From Candidatus Methylomirabilota bacterium (lineage in GTDB: Bacteria; Methylomirabilota; Methylomirabilia; Rokubacteriales; CSP1-6): 64,000 nucleotides of DNA. The stretch covers positions 1 through 64,000 of the forward strand of contig DATFYA010000008.1 in the NCBI GenBank assembly GCA_035315345.1. The letters are read 5' to 3'. The notes under the pieces are model-generated. The model did not search any database. It had not been told where the DNA came from and worked only from the letters and a program-made list of their open reading frames with translations. A program made the position numbers and the translations under genes. This document shows, piece by piece, positions 56,266-64,000 of the stretch (positions are counted from its first letter, which is position 1; every line of letters starts with the position of its first letter).

Positions 56266-57480
56266 TCAGTTGGCCGGGCGGAGCTTCTTCACTTCCTCGT
56301 CGGACGGCAGCACCTTCTCGCCGGGGATCAGCTCGTGGTTGACCATGATGCCGACCCCGCGCTGCGGGTCGACCTTGGTGGTCCCCACCCACGCGCCCAT
56401 GGTGGACTGTCCGTCGGAGGCCCGGAACGTGATCGGGCCCATCGGGGTGTCGACCTTGAGCCCCTTGAATGCGGCGACCAGCTTCGGGGTCTCGGTGCCC
56501 CCCGCCTTCTTGAGCACCTCGGCCACCGAGAGATAGGTGACGTAGCCGATCAGCGAGCCGAGCGCCGGCGTCTTGTCGCCCCGCTTGGTGTAGCGCGCGA
56601 CCCACTCGGCGTGGCCGGGGATCTTCACGTCGTACCAGGGATAGCCGGTGACCAGCATGCCCTCGGGCGCCTCGAGCTTGAGCGGATCGATGTACTCGGG
56701 CTCGCCCAGCAGGATGCCGACCACGAACATCTTCTGGAACAGGCCGCGCTTCTGCGCCTCGCGCACGAAGGCGAGCCAGTCGCTGCCGAAGAGCGAGACG
56801 TAGAGCGCGTCCGGGTTCTGGTTCAGGATCGCGGTCACCAGCGGGCCCGGCTCGATCTTGCCGAGGGTCGGCCAGTGCTCGCCCACGACCTGCGCGTCGG
56901 GCTTCAGCTCCTTCAACCGATCGCGAAAGGTCTCCCAGGCGCGCTTGCCGTACTCGTAGTTGGGCCCGATCGTGGCCCACTTGACGTACTTCATCTTGCC
57001 GGCCTTGTCGGCCAGCATGCGGCCCTGCTCGTAGGTGTTGGGGCGCAGGCGCACCGCGTGGTCGTGCCCCTTGGACCAGGTGAGGGCCTCGGTCAGGGCC
57101 TCCGCGGCGAGGAACATCGTCTTGTTCTGCTTGGCCCAGTCCGAGACCGCGAGCCCCACGTTGGAGAGAAAGCTCCCGGTGATCATCACCACCTTGTCGG
57201 ACTCGACCAGCTCCTGCGCGTGCTTCACCGCCTCGGCGGGCTGACCCTTGTCGTCGCGGAAGACCACCTCGAGCTTGCGCCCGAGCACGCCGCCCTTGGC
57301 ATTGATCTCCTCGACCGCCATCTCGACGCCGGCCCGGTAGGGACCGGTGAACGGCGCGCCGATGCCGCTGTAGGAGTTGATGTCGCCGACCTTGATCGGC
57401 GCCTGGGCCGAGACCGGCCCCGCCCCCAGCGCGAGCAGCAGGACGGCCGCGGAGAGAGCCAGGAGACGGGATGCGCGCAT
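56266..57480 (-). CDS. Branched-chain amino acid-type substrate-binding protein LivK-like
   Basis: 404 residues from ATG 57480 with GGAGG nine bases upstream. Signal peptide LLALSAAVLLLALGAGPVSA. The mature N-terminus IKVGDINSYSGIGAPFTGPY then VEEINAKGGVLGRKLEVVF, and WATIGPNYEYGKRAWETFRD, LGEPEYIDPLKLEAPEGMLV are standard Peripla_BP_6 features. The large number of aromatic residues does not reveal the ligand. Head of the eight-gene minus-strand operon that continues to the molybdenum hydroxylase. Confidence 0.95.
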   Translation of the reverse strand: MRASRLLALSAAVLLLALGAGPVSAQAPIKVGDINSYSGIGAPFTGPYRAGVEMAVEEINAKGGVLGRKLEVVFRDDKGQPAEAVKHAQELVESDKVVMITGSFLSNVGLAVSDWAKQNKTMFLAAEALTEALTWSKGHDHAVRLRPNTYEQGRMLADKAGKMKYVKWATIGPNYEYGKRAWETFRDRLKELKPDAQVVGEHWPTLGKIEPGPLVTAILNQNPDALYVSLFGSDWLAFVREAQKRGLFQKMFVVGILLGEPEYIDPLKLEAPEGMLVTGYPWYDVKIPGHAEWVARYTKRGDKTPALGSLIGYVTYLSVAEVLKKAGGTETPKLVAAFKGLKVDTPMGPITFRASDGQSTMGAWVGTTKVDPQRGVGIMVNHELIPGEKVLPSDEEVKKLRPAN

Positions 57481-57531
57481 GCAAAACCTCCTCGTGGATC
57501 CAGCGTGTGCGCCTCTCGGCGCTTGACAGGG

Positions 57532-57561
57532 AGCATACCCGAGTGGTTTCTTCTGCGGCAA
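57532..57561 (-). promoter_or_regulatory. Promoter of the livK operon
   Basis: On the minus strand TTGCCG (57561-57556) and TATGCT (57537-57532), spacing 18, give a start near 57525 and a 45-base leader to ATG 57480. A TTGACA on the plus strand at 57523-57528 faces the regulator gene, so the two promoters are back to back and probably share operator sites. Confidence 0.5.
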
Positions 57562-57573
57562 GCGGACATTGCC

Positions 57574-58263
57574 TTGGACGAAAGCGCGGAGACCCGGCAG
57601 CTCGTGCAGGCGGTGGCGGCGCGGCTGCGCGAGGCGCGTCGGACCCGGCGATTCACCCTGCGCGCGCTGAGCGAGAAGACCGGCCTCTCCGAGCCCTTCC
57701 TCTCGCGGCTCGAGCGCGGCCGCGTCTCCACCTCGATCGCCAACCTCATCCTCATCACCCGCACGGTGGGCATCGACCTGGGCCAGCTCTTCCAGGACGC
57801 CGCCGGGACCACCGCGACCCAGCACTACACGCTGGTGCGGGCGAGCCAGCGGCGCAGGCCGCAGGCGGTGCCCGCCACCGGCTACACCTATCAGCCGATG
57901 GCGGTCGCCTGGCCGGGCCAGCGCATGGACGCGTTCGTGCTCACCTTCCCGGTGAAGAACCGGGCCGACGTGCTCACCGCGCACGAGGGCGAGGAGCTGA
58001 CGTTCGTGCTCCAGGGCGAGATCCTGTTCCAGCTCGGCGACGAGCAGATCCCGCTCAAGGCCGGCGACTGCCTGTACTTCAACGCCGAGATCCCCCACAT
58101 GGGCAAGAACGTCGGCCGGGTGGACGCCAAGGTGCTCATGGTGGCCGCGCCCGGCCGCGGGCCGGGCCGCGAGCTCGGCTGGTGGAAGGCCCCGGTGCCG
58201 CCGCGGCTCCGCCCGGCGCCGAAGCGATCCGGCAAGTCCTCCCGCTCCCGGAGCGATGCCTGA
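57574..58263 (+). CDS. XRE-family transcriptional regulator with cupin domain
   Basis: 229 residues if started at TTG 57574 (LDESAETRQLVQAVAARLRE); the frame has no nearer ATG. Helix-turn-helix LRALSEKTGLSEPFLSRLER near residues 25-45, and a C-terminal cupin with HEGEELTFVLQGEILFQLGD and IPLKAGDCLYFNAEIPHMG, a layout seen in regulators that sense small acids or amines. The divergent position beside livK suggests it controls the uptake and catabolism operon. Its arginine-rich end (PKRSGKSSRSRSDA) is probably disordered. Confidence 0.88.
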   Translation: MDESAETRQLVQAVAARLREARRTRRFTLRALSEKTGLSEPFLSRLERGRVSTSIANLILITRTVGIDLGQLFQDAAGTTATQHYTLVRASQRRRPQAVPATGYTYQPMAVAWPGQRMDAFVLTFPVKNRADVLTAHEGEELTFVLQGEILFQLGDEQIPLKAGDCLYFNAEIPHMGKNVGRVDAKVLMVAAPGRGPGRELGWWKAPVPPRLRPAPKRSGKSSRSRSDA

Positions 58264-58343
58264 CGTCCGGGGACGACCAGACCGACCGAGACAGGAACCC
58301 CAAGCCGCTGCGGCCAGTTAGTTCCTGCCAAGGAGGACACGCC

Positions 58344-59183
58344 ATGGCCAATCCGCTCAGCCGCAGGGAAGTGCTCAGGTTCGGCGCCTTCACCACCGTC
58401 GGAGGCGTCCTCACGCCGGGCATCGTGCTCGCCCAGGCGATCACCACCGACAGCAAGGGCATCACCGCGCGCGACATCCAGATCCCATCGGGTGGGACCA
58501 TGATCGCGGCCTACGACGCCCGCCCCGAGGCGCCGGGCCGCTACCCGATCGTGGTGGTCATCTCCGGCTTCACCGGCAACTCCGAGCAGAACAAGGACGT
58601 GGTGCGCCGGTTCGCCCAGGCCGGGTACTACGCGATCGCCCCCGAGCTGTACTCGCGCGAGGGCGGGATGCAGGGCAAGAACTTCCAGGAGATGGGCCAG
58701 ATCTCCTCCAAGGTGACGCGCGCCCAGTACCTGGGCGACATCCGCGCGGCGGCCGACTACGCCAAGCAGCAGTCGTGGGCGCGGGCCGATCGCCTGGGCG
58801 TCACCGGCTTCTGCGGCGGCGGAGCGCTGACCCTGCACACCGCGGCCGAGTACCCCGGCGTGACCGCTGCGGTGCCGTGGTACGGCCACGTCAAGCGCAC
58901 GTACTCCGACGCCCCCGGCGTGGACGCGTTCAGTCTGGCGTCGAAGATCAAGGCGCCGGTGCTCGGCCTGTACGGCGAGGCGGACACCGGGATCCCGAGC
59001 GAGGACGTGAAGCGCTTCGAGGCCGAGCTGAAGAAGACCAATCCCGACGTCGAGTTCGTCCTCTACCCGGGCGCACCCCACGGCTTCTTCTCGGACGACC
59101 GCCCGCAGGTCTACAAGAAGGAGGCCGCGGAGGACGCCTGGAAGCGCTGTCTGGCCTTCTTCGACAAGCACCTGAAGGCCTGA
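58344..59183 (+). CDS. Exported dienelactone hydrolase family protein
   Basis: 279 residues. N-terminus SRREVLRFGAFTTVGGVLTP resembles a Tat signal peptide, then the alpha/beta hydrolase: ISGFTGNSEQNKDVVRRFAQ, nucleophile cysteine in VTGFCGGGALTLHTAAEYPG near residue 155, aspartate in GLYGEADTGIPSEDVKRFE, histidine in YPGAPHGFFSDDRPQVYK. This is the dienelactone hydrolase triad Cys-Asp-His. Starts at ATG 58344 after AAGGAGGACACGCC. Followed by a hairpin at 59203. Confidence 0.9.
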   Translation: MANPLSRREVLRFGAFTTVGGVLTPGIVLAQAITTDSKGITARDIQIPSGGTMIAAYDARPEAPGRYPIVVVISGFTGNSEQNKDVVRRFAQAGYYAIAPELYSREGGMQGKNFQEMGQISSKVTRAQYLGDIRAAADYAKQQSWARADRLGVTGFCGGGALTLHTAAEYPGVTAAVPWYGHVKRTYSDAPGVDAFSLASKIKAPVLGLYGEADTGIPSEDVKRFEAELKKTNPDVEFVLYPGAPHGFFSDDRPQVYKKEAAEDAWKRCLAFFDKHLKA

Positions 59184-59202
59184 CAGAAATCTTGCTTGAC
59201 TT

Positions 59203-59222
59203 TCTGGGGGTTTGCCCCCAGA
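59203..59222 (+). terminator. Hairpin after the dienelactone hydrolase gene
   Basis: Perfect 8-base stem TCTGGGGG and CCCCCAGA with a TTTG loop, 19 bases after the stop. No T-run follows, so it may be a weak terminator. It also separates a TTGACT (59196) from the next gene, and could act as an operator. Confidence 0.4.
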
Positions 59223-59285
59223 TTGGCGCAAATTCTGGCCCTCTGCTGCCCGCATCTCATATCAACACGACTGGGAGGACAACAG

Positions 59286-60932
59286 ATGACGCCGGACGTC
59301 ACCCGCTTGTCGCTGAGCCGCCGCGCGCTGCTCCAGGTGGGGGGCGCCGCCGCCCTCGCCGCCACGACCACGCCGTGGCCGGCGTGGGGTCAGACCCCCA
59401 AGCGCGGGGGCACCCTGAGCGTGCGTCTCTGGGATCCGCCGCACTTCGATCCCCACCTGACCGTTTCGTACAAGACCCACATCGCGTACTCCTTCACCCA
59501 TAGCCGTCTCGTGAAGCACAAGGCCGGCCCCGCGGTGGTGCCCGGCACCTTCCCGATCGAGGGCGACCTGGCCGAGTCCTGGAGCCAGCCCAGCGAGAAC
59601 ACCTACGTGTTCAAGCTCCGCAAGGGCGTGCGCTGGCACAACAAGCCGCCGGTGGGCGGCCGGGAGCTGACCGCCGAGGACGTCGTCTACACGATCGAGC
59701 GGTTCCGCACCGTCAAGGGCAACGCCAACGCCTACATGCTGGCGGCCCTCGAGCGCGTCGAGGCCCCCGATCGGTACACCGTCAAATTCACGCTGAAGGA
59801 GCCGTACGCCTGGTTCCTCGACGTCCTGGCCAACCCGAACGCGGTCTGCATCGTGGCGAAGGAGTGCGTGGAGAAGTTCGGGGACCTGAAGAAGCCCGAA
59901 GCCACCGTGGGCACCGGCCCGTGGATGCTCGACAGCTACCGGCCCAACGTGGGGTACACCCTCGTGCGGAATCCGAGCTACTTCGTCACCGGTCTGCCGT
60001 ACATGGAGCGGGTGGAAGCCTTCGTCGACGAGGACAACGCCTCGCGCATGGCCGCCTTCATCTCGGGCAAGTACGACCTCGGCTGGGAGTTCCCGGGCAC
60101 CATCAACCGGGTCGACTGGGTGCAGATGACCGACCCGCTCAAGCAGCGCCGGCCCAAGCTCAAGACCGCGGAGTTTCCCTCCAACGTCATGACCCACCTC
60201 TACTTCCGAAACGACAAGCCGCCGTTCAACGACGTGCGCGTGCGGCGGGCGCTGTCGCTGGCCATCGATCGCAAGGGCATCATCGACGCGGTCGCCGAAG
60301 GGGTCGGCGTGCTGAATCCGGCGGTGCCGGCCGCGCTCAAGGAGTGGTCCATCCCGGCCGAGCAGCTGGGAGAGGGCGCCCAGTATTTCAAGTACGATCC
60401 CGCCGCCGCGCGGAAGCTCCTGGCCGAGGCCGGCCACCCCAAGGGCTTTCCGGTCACCATCGACTTCACCACGTACGGCTCCCAGGTGCTGATCGACACC
60501 TGTCAGCTCGTGCTCAAGAACCTCAAGGACGTGGGCATCGAGGCCAAGCTGAACACCAAGGAGTACGGGGCGTACATCTCCAGTACGTTCTACGGCAAGT
60601 ACGAATCGATGGCCCTCGGCCCCCAGACCCCGTTCCTCGAGCCGGACAACTTCCTCTTCGGCCAGTACTATCCCGGCGAGCTGAAGAACCACGGGTACAT
60701 CAACGACGCGGTCCTCGCCGACCTGCTGGTACGGCAGCGCCGCACGCTCGACCCGGCCAAGCGGCGGGAGATCATCTTCGAAGCGCAGCGTCACATCGCC
60801 AAGCAGCAATACTACGTGCAGCTCTGGTCCGGCGTGTACGTGGCGGTCTGGGACGGAGCGCTCGTCAACTACGGCCCGAATCTCGGATACGATTACGGCG
60901 GCCGGCTGATGGCCGCCTGGCTCGATCGCTAG
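59286..60932 (+). CDS. Oligopeptide-type substrate-binding protein 1 (Tat-type signal)
   Basis: 548 residues from ATG 59286 with GGGAGGA upstream. Signal LSLSRRALLQVGGAAALAAT has a twin arginine (SRRALL). Mature motifs: GGTLSVRLWDPPHFDPHLTV, VFKLRKGVRWHNKPPVGGRE near residue 115, TVGTGPWMLDSYRPNVGYTL and FNDVRVRRALSLAIDRKGII near 310. Family 5 binding protein, probably for a peptide or a glycoside. It is paralogous to the next gene. Confidence 0.93.
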   Translation: MTPDVTRLSLSRRALLQVGGAAALAATTTPWPAWGQTPKRGGTLSVRLWDPPHFDPHLTVSYKTHIAYSFTHSRLVKHKAGPAVVPGTFPIEGDLAESWSQPSENTYVFKLRKGVRWHNKPPVGGRELTAEDVVYTIERFRTVKGNANAYMLAALERVEAPDRYTVKFTLKEPYAWFLDVLANPNAVCIVAKECVEKFGDLKKPEATVGTGPWMLDSYRPNVGYTLVRNPSYFVTGLPYMERVEAFVDEDNASRMAAFISGKYDLGWEFPGTINRVDWVQMTDPLKQRRPKLKTAEFPSNVMTHLYFRNDKPPFNDVRVRRALSLAIDRKGIIDAVAEGVGVLNPAVPAALKEWSIPAEQLGEGAQYFKYDPAAARKLLAEAGHPKGFPVTIDFTTYGSQVLIDTCQLVLKNLKDVGIEAKLNTKEYGAYISSTFYGKYESMALGPQTPFLEPDNFLFGQYYPGELKNHGYINDAVLADLLVRQRRTLDPAKRREIIFEAQRHIAKQQYYVQLWSGVYVAVWDGALVNYGPNLGYDYGGRLMAAWLDR

Positions 60933-60955
60933 AAGCTCATCACCAGGAGGAATCC

Positions 60956-62599
60956 ATGCATCAGCTGCCTTCGTTGACCCGCCGCGAGCTCCTCAAGCTG
61001 GGAGGCGCAGGCCTCGCCCTCGGGGCGACCGCGGGTCTGGTGACCGCGGGGCCCGCGGACGCCCAGAGCCCGAAGCGGGGCGGCCGGTTCCGGCTGCGCT
61101 CGCACGTGCCTCCCGTGCACTTCGATCCGCACCTGACGCTGGCGTTCTCCACCATGATCCCGCTGTCGTTCGCCTACAGCCGGCTCGTCAAGGTCAAGGC
61201 CGGGTCGGCGGTGGGGCCGGGCACCCAGCCGGTGGAGGGCGACCTGGCCGAGTCGTGGGAGCGGCAGGGCGATACCGTCTACGTCTTCAAGCTGCGCCGA
61301 GGCGTGCGCTGGCACAACAAGGCGCCGCTGAACGGTCGCGAGCTGACCGCGGAGGACGTGCGCTATTCCTATGACCGCTTCCTCACCATCAAGGGCAACC
61401 CGAACAAGAGCATCCTCGAGATGGTGGACAAGGTCGAGGCCCCCGACAAGTACACCGTGAAGTTCACGCTGCGGGAGCCCAACGCGTGGTTCCTCGACCG
61501 GCTCGCCTCGACGTCGACGTGGGTCGTGGCCAAGGAGTGCGTGGATCAGTTCGGCGATCTCAAGAAGCCGGAGAGCGTGGTGGGCACCGGCCCGTGGATG
61601 CTCCGCAGCTACGAGCCGAGCGTGCGGATCACCTTCGACCGCAATCCGAGCTACTTCCTCCCCAACCTGCCCTACGTGGACGGGGTGGACATCACGATCT
61701 CCACCGACCCCGCGGCGGCCTTCGCCCAGTTCCTGTCCGGTGAGTTCGACTTCGGCCCCGAGTACGGCATGGTCATCCGCCGCAGCGACCTCGACATCGC
61801 CCTCCGGCGCGTGAAGGGCCTGGGCATGAAGGACTACATCGTGGTGTTCGGCGGCTACACCGCGATGAAGCTCGACCAGGAGCCGTTCAAGGACGTGCGG
61901 GTGCGTCGCGCCTTCGCGATGGCCCAGGACTGGCGCGAGACGCTCGAGACCAACGCGTGGTCGCAGGGCAAGGGCGCCCCCAACGCGCTGATTCCCGCCG
62001 CGCTCAAGGAGTGGGCGATCCCGATCGACCAGCTGCCCCCGGAAGGCCGCAAGCTCTACGAGTTCGATCCGGCCGCGGCCAAGCGGCTCCTCGCCGAAGC
62101 GGGCCACCCGAACGGGCTCAAGGTCCCCATCGAGACCACCCCGGGCTACGGTCCGGACTGGATGGACGCGGTGCAGGTAGCGCTCCGCAACTGGAAGCAG
62201 GCCGGGATCGAGGGCGAGCTGAAGCTCAAGGAGTACGGCGCCTTCGTCTCGAGCGCGATCTTCGGCAAGTTCGAGAAGATGATCGTGACCCTGCGCGGCG
62301 GCACCACCGATCCCGACACCTACTTCACCCCGCTCCTGCCCGGCGAGCCGCTCAACTCCTCCGGGGTCAACGATCCCAAGCTCACCGAGATGATCAAGGT
62401 GCAGCGACGGACCTTCGACGAGAAGAAACGGCGGGACATCGTCTACGACATCCAGCGCTACGCCTCCCAGCAGGTGTACTACGGCTTCGGGGCCTCGGTG
62501 AGTGCGGTGGGCGCCTGGATGCCCTACGTCAAGAACTTCGGCCCCAACATCGGCCACGACTACGGCGGCCGCCTCATGGTCGCCTGGCTCGACAAGTAA
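60956..62599 (+). CDS. Oligopeptide-type substrate-binding protein 2 (Tat-type signal)
   Basis: 547 residues from ATG 60956, preceded by AGGAGG. Signal with LTRRELLKLGGAGLALGATA. Shares many blocks with the preceding gene: SPKRGGRFRLRSHVPPVHFD, VFKLRRGVRWHNKAPLNGRE, SVVGTGPWMLRSYEPSVRIT and FKDVRVRRAFAMAQDWRETL. A recent tandem duplication followed by divergence is likely; the two may receive different ligands for the same permeases downstream. Gap of 23 bases. Confidence 0.93.
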   Translation: MHQLPSLTRRELLKLGGAGLALGATAGLVTAGPADAQSPKRGGRFRLRSHVPPVHFDPHLTLAFSTMIPLSFAYSRLVKVKAGSAVGPGTQPVEGDLAESWERQGDTVYVFKLRRGVRWHNKAPLNGRELTAEDVRYSYDRFLTIKGNPNKSILEMVDKVEAPDKYTVKFTLREPNAWFLDRLASTSTWVVAKECVDQFGDLKKPESVVGTGPWMLRSYEPSVRITFDRNPSYFLPNLPYVDGVDITISTDPAAAFAQFLSGEFDFGPEYGMVIRRSDLDIALRRVKGLGMKDYIVVFGGYTAMKLDQEPFKDVRVRRAFAMAQDWRETLETNAWSQGKGAPNALIPAALKEWAIPIDQLPPEGRKLYEFDPAAAKRLLAEAGHPNGLKVPIETTPGYGPDWMDAVQVALRNWKQAGIEGELKLKEYGAFVSSAIFGKFEKMIVTLRGGTTDPDTYFTPLLPGEPLNSSGVNDPKLTEMIKVQRRTFDEKKRRDIVYDIQRYASQQVYYGFGASVSAVGAWMPYVKNFGPNIGHDYGGRLMVAWLDK

Positions 62600-62616
62600 C
62601 CGCGGACCGCTCAGAA

Positions 62617-62796
62617 CAATGCGAAGCCACAACATATAGGTCGTCGCTTGCGACGACCGTACAATCAAATAAGAGCGGGTCGCCTAATCTCGCGGATGGC
62701 TCGGCCCAATCAAATAATAGGGGGACGCCCCATCTCGCGGATCGCCGGGCCCACTGAACCAATAGCGGGCCGTCCCATCTAGCGGACCGCCCGGAC
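62617..62796. repeat. 45-bp tandem repeat, three clear units and a degenerate fourth
   Basis: Clear units at 62662-62706, 62707-62751 and 62752-62796; all share ATCT(C/A)GCGGA at their centre and an AATAG-type block at the start. A unit-length segment at 62617-62661 starts with CAAT like unit 1, but matches weakly otherwise. On the minus strand one frame stays open across them and reads 15-residue repeats (WAEPSARLGDPLLFD, WARRSARWGVPLLFD). Located in the 203-base leader of the next permease gene. Confidence 0.75.
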
Positions 62797-62802
62797 CTCC
62801 CC

Positions 62803-63744
62803 GTGAAGCGCTACGTCCTGCGTCGCTTGCTGGTGGCGATCCCGTCGCTGCTGATCGCCTCCCTCATCGTGTTCAGCCTCCCGCGCCTGCTCCCGGGCGA
62901 CGTCGTGCAGCTCATGCTCGAGGAGAAGGCGTATGGCAAGGACCTCGATGACCTCCGCGAGAAGCTCGGGCTGAACCGCCCCATGTACATCCAGTACGTG
63001 GAGTGGCTCGGCCAGGTCTCGCGGGGCAATCTCGGCGAGTCGCTCTGGACCCGGCGGCCGGTGCTGGAAGAGCTGACCCGCCGCCTGCCCATCAGCCTCG
63101 AGCTGGGCGTGCTGGCCCTGATCTTCGCGGTGATCATCGCGGTCCCCATCGGCGTGCTCGCGGCCATCCGCCAGGACACCCTGGCCGACTACGCGATGCG
63201 CAGCATGGCCATCCTCGGGCTCTCGGTGCCCGGCTTCTGGATCGCCACCCTCGCAGTGCTGCTCCCCGCCATCTGGTGGGGCTGGAGCCCGCCGATCCAG
63301 TTCACCGCGTTCTCGGCGGATCCGTGGGCCCACTTCGCGCAGTTCCTCCTCCCCGCCTTCATCCTCGGCATCGCCTCCGCCGCCGCGATCATGCGGCTCA
63401 CCCGCGGGACGCTTCTCGAGGTGCTCCGCCAGGACTACGTGCGCACCGCGTGGTCCAAGGGGCTGCGCGAGCGGGTGGTCGTGCTCAAGCACAGCCTCAA
63501 GAACGCGCTGATCCCGGTGATCACCGTGCTCGGCATCCAGGTGGCCCAGATCCTGGGCGGCACCGTGATCTTCGAGAGCATCTTCGGGTTGCCCGGCATG
63601 GGCCGGTTCCTCTTCGATGCGATCAACCAGCGCGACTACCCGGTGATCCAGGGCGTGAACCTGCTGATCGTGAGCGTGGTCGTGCTGATGAACCTGATCG
63701 TGGACGCCTTCTACGCGCTCCTCGACCCGCGCATTCGGTACTAG
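62803..63744 (+). CDS. ABC transporter permease, DppB type
   Basis: 313 residues from GTG 62803. KRYVLRRLLVAIPSLLIASL helix, the loop KLGLNRPMYIQYVEWLGQVS, EAA region RTAWSKGLRERVVVLKHSLK near residue 215 and VIFESIFGLPGMGRFLFDAI near 255. Partner of the next permease and of the two binding proteins. The 45-bp repeats lie just upstream. Confidence 0.94.
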   Translation: MKRYVLRRLLVAIPSLLIASLIVFSLPRLLPGDVVQLMLEEKAYGKDLDDLREKLGLNRPMYIQYVEWLGQVSRGNLGESLWTRRPVLEELTRRLPISLELGVLALIFAVIIAVPIGVLAAIRQDTLADYAMRSMAILGLSVPGFWIATLAVLLPAIWWGWSPPIQFTAFSADPWAHFAQFLLPAFILGIASAAAIMRLTRGTLLEVLRQDYVRTAWSKGLRERVVVLKHSLKNALIPVITVLGIQVAQILGGTVIFESIFGLPGMGRFLFDAINQRDYPVIQGVNLLIVSVVVLMNLIVDAFYALLDPRIRY

Positions 63745-63748
63745 CGCC

Positions 63749-64000
63749 CTGCCCACTCACGACGCGTCCGCCCTGAGGGCCAAGAGCTCCGGAACCGCCG
63801 ACCAGGCCACCGCGGTCGCCGCCACCGACCTGCGCATGCCTGCCGCCCGCCGTGCCGGCCGGCTCGCGGGCCTCTGGCAGTTCGTCCGCGGCAAGCCGCT
63901 CGGCGCGCTGGGGGCGCTGATCGTCGTCCTGCTCCTGACCATGGCGATCTTCGCGCCGTGGGTCGCGCCGTACCGCTACGACGAGACGATTCCGGGCGCG
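63749..64000 (+). CDS. ABC transporter permease, DppC type (partial)
   Basis: 84 codons to the window edge. Recognised by RGKPLGALGALIVVLLLTMA, IFAPWVAPYRYDETIPG, the first helix and loop of OppC-type permeases. The frame from CTG 63749, four bases after the previous stop, is open and alanine-rich (ASALRAKSSGTADQATA), while the first ATG is 63836; which of the two is used is not clear. Continues beyond the window. Confidence 0.85.
   Translation, partial: MPTHDASALRAKSSGTADQATAVAATDLRMPAARRAGRLAGLWQFVRGKPLGALGALIVVLLLTMAIFAPWVAPYRYDETIPGA

Noticed and set aside
62617-62796. CRISPR array
   Set aside because: Units are directly adjacent and diverge along their whole length; there are no spacers and no cas genes.

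Overview
The window is about 70% GC, densely coded, and shows no rRNA, tRNA, CRISPR array or insertion sequence that I could identify. Its most telling content is a bacterial 20S proteasome locus (ATPase, Dop, PrcB, PrcA, PafA) in a genome that otherwise does not look actinobacterial: a yebC-ruvC-ruvA-ruvB block, queA-tgt-yajC-secD-secF, many Liv- and Dpp-type ABC importers, a CoxL-like molybdenum hydroxylase and an F420-type luciferase-like oxidoreductase. This mix suggests an uncultivated high-GC lineage such as Rokubacteria/Methylomirabilota (NC10). That is an inference from gene content and base composition, not proof.

Layout. 0.2-6.2 kb (minus): secreted protein, CoxG-like protein, aminotransferase, coaD, rsmD, secreted protein and recG, mostly with touching stop and start codons. 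6.2-9.6 kb: a decayed metallo-beta-lactamase-fold gene, an alpha/beta hydrolase, a 2-oxoglutarate/Fe(II) oxygenase, an SDR and a truncated zinc-type alcohol dehydrogenase. 10-12.1 kb: rpmB with a clear promoter and terminator, two lysine-rich micro-ORFs, a winged-helix AbiEi-like protein under an operator-type promoter, and a small zinc metallopeptidase. 12.2-25 kb (minus): relA/spoT, secF, secD, yajC, tgt, queA, csaA, SpoIID-like protein, DUF2905, ruvB, ruvA, ruvC, yebC. 25-32.6 kb: two-hotdog thioesterase, acyl-CoA dehydrogenase, and a Dpp-type importer with two binding proteins.

33-45.1 kb (plus): the proteasome locus followed directly by glgB, glgX and a glutamate-type dehydrogenase, with a strong promoter upstream of the ATPase gene. 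No pup or UBact modifier gene is found in the locus. 45-47.5 kb: lgt, a membrane protein and a ModA-like binding protein. 47.5-57.5 kb (minus): one tightly coupled run, livK, a livH-livM fusion, livG, livF, an enamidase-like amidohydrolase, a DUF1185 protein, an LLM oxidoreductase with a repeated basic N-terminus, and a molybdenum hydroxylase large subunit. It looks like an uptake-plus-catabolism operon for an N-heterocycle, with a divergent XRE-cupin regulator next to it. 58.3-64 kb (plus): an exported dienelactone hydrolase, two paralogous Tat-type oligopeptide-binding proteins, and two Dpp-type permeases, the last cut by the window edge.

Cross-cutting observations: five genes whose best start is CTG at or just after the upstream stop; two unrelated 39-bp perfect inverted repeats in intergenic DNA; a 45-bp tandem repeat in front of a permease gene; and a two-fold 105-bp repeat inside a coding sequence.
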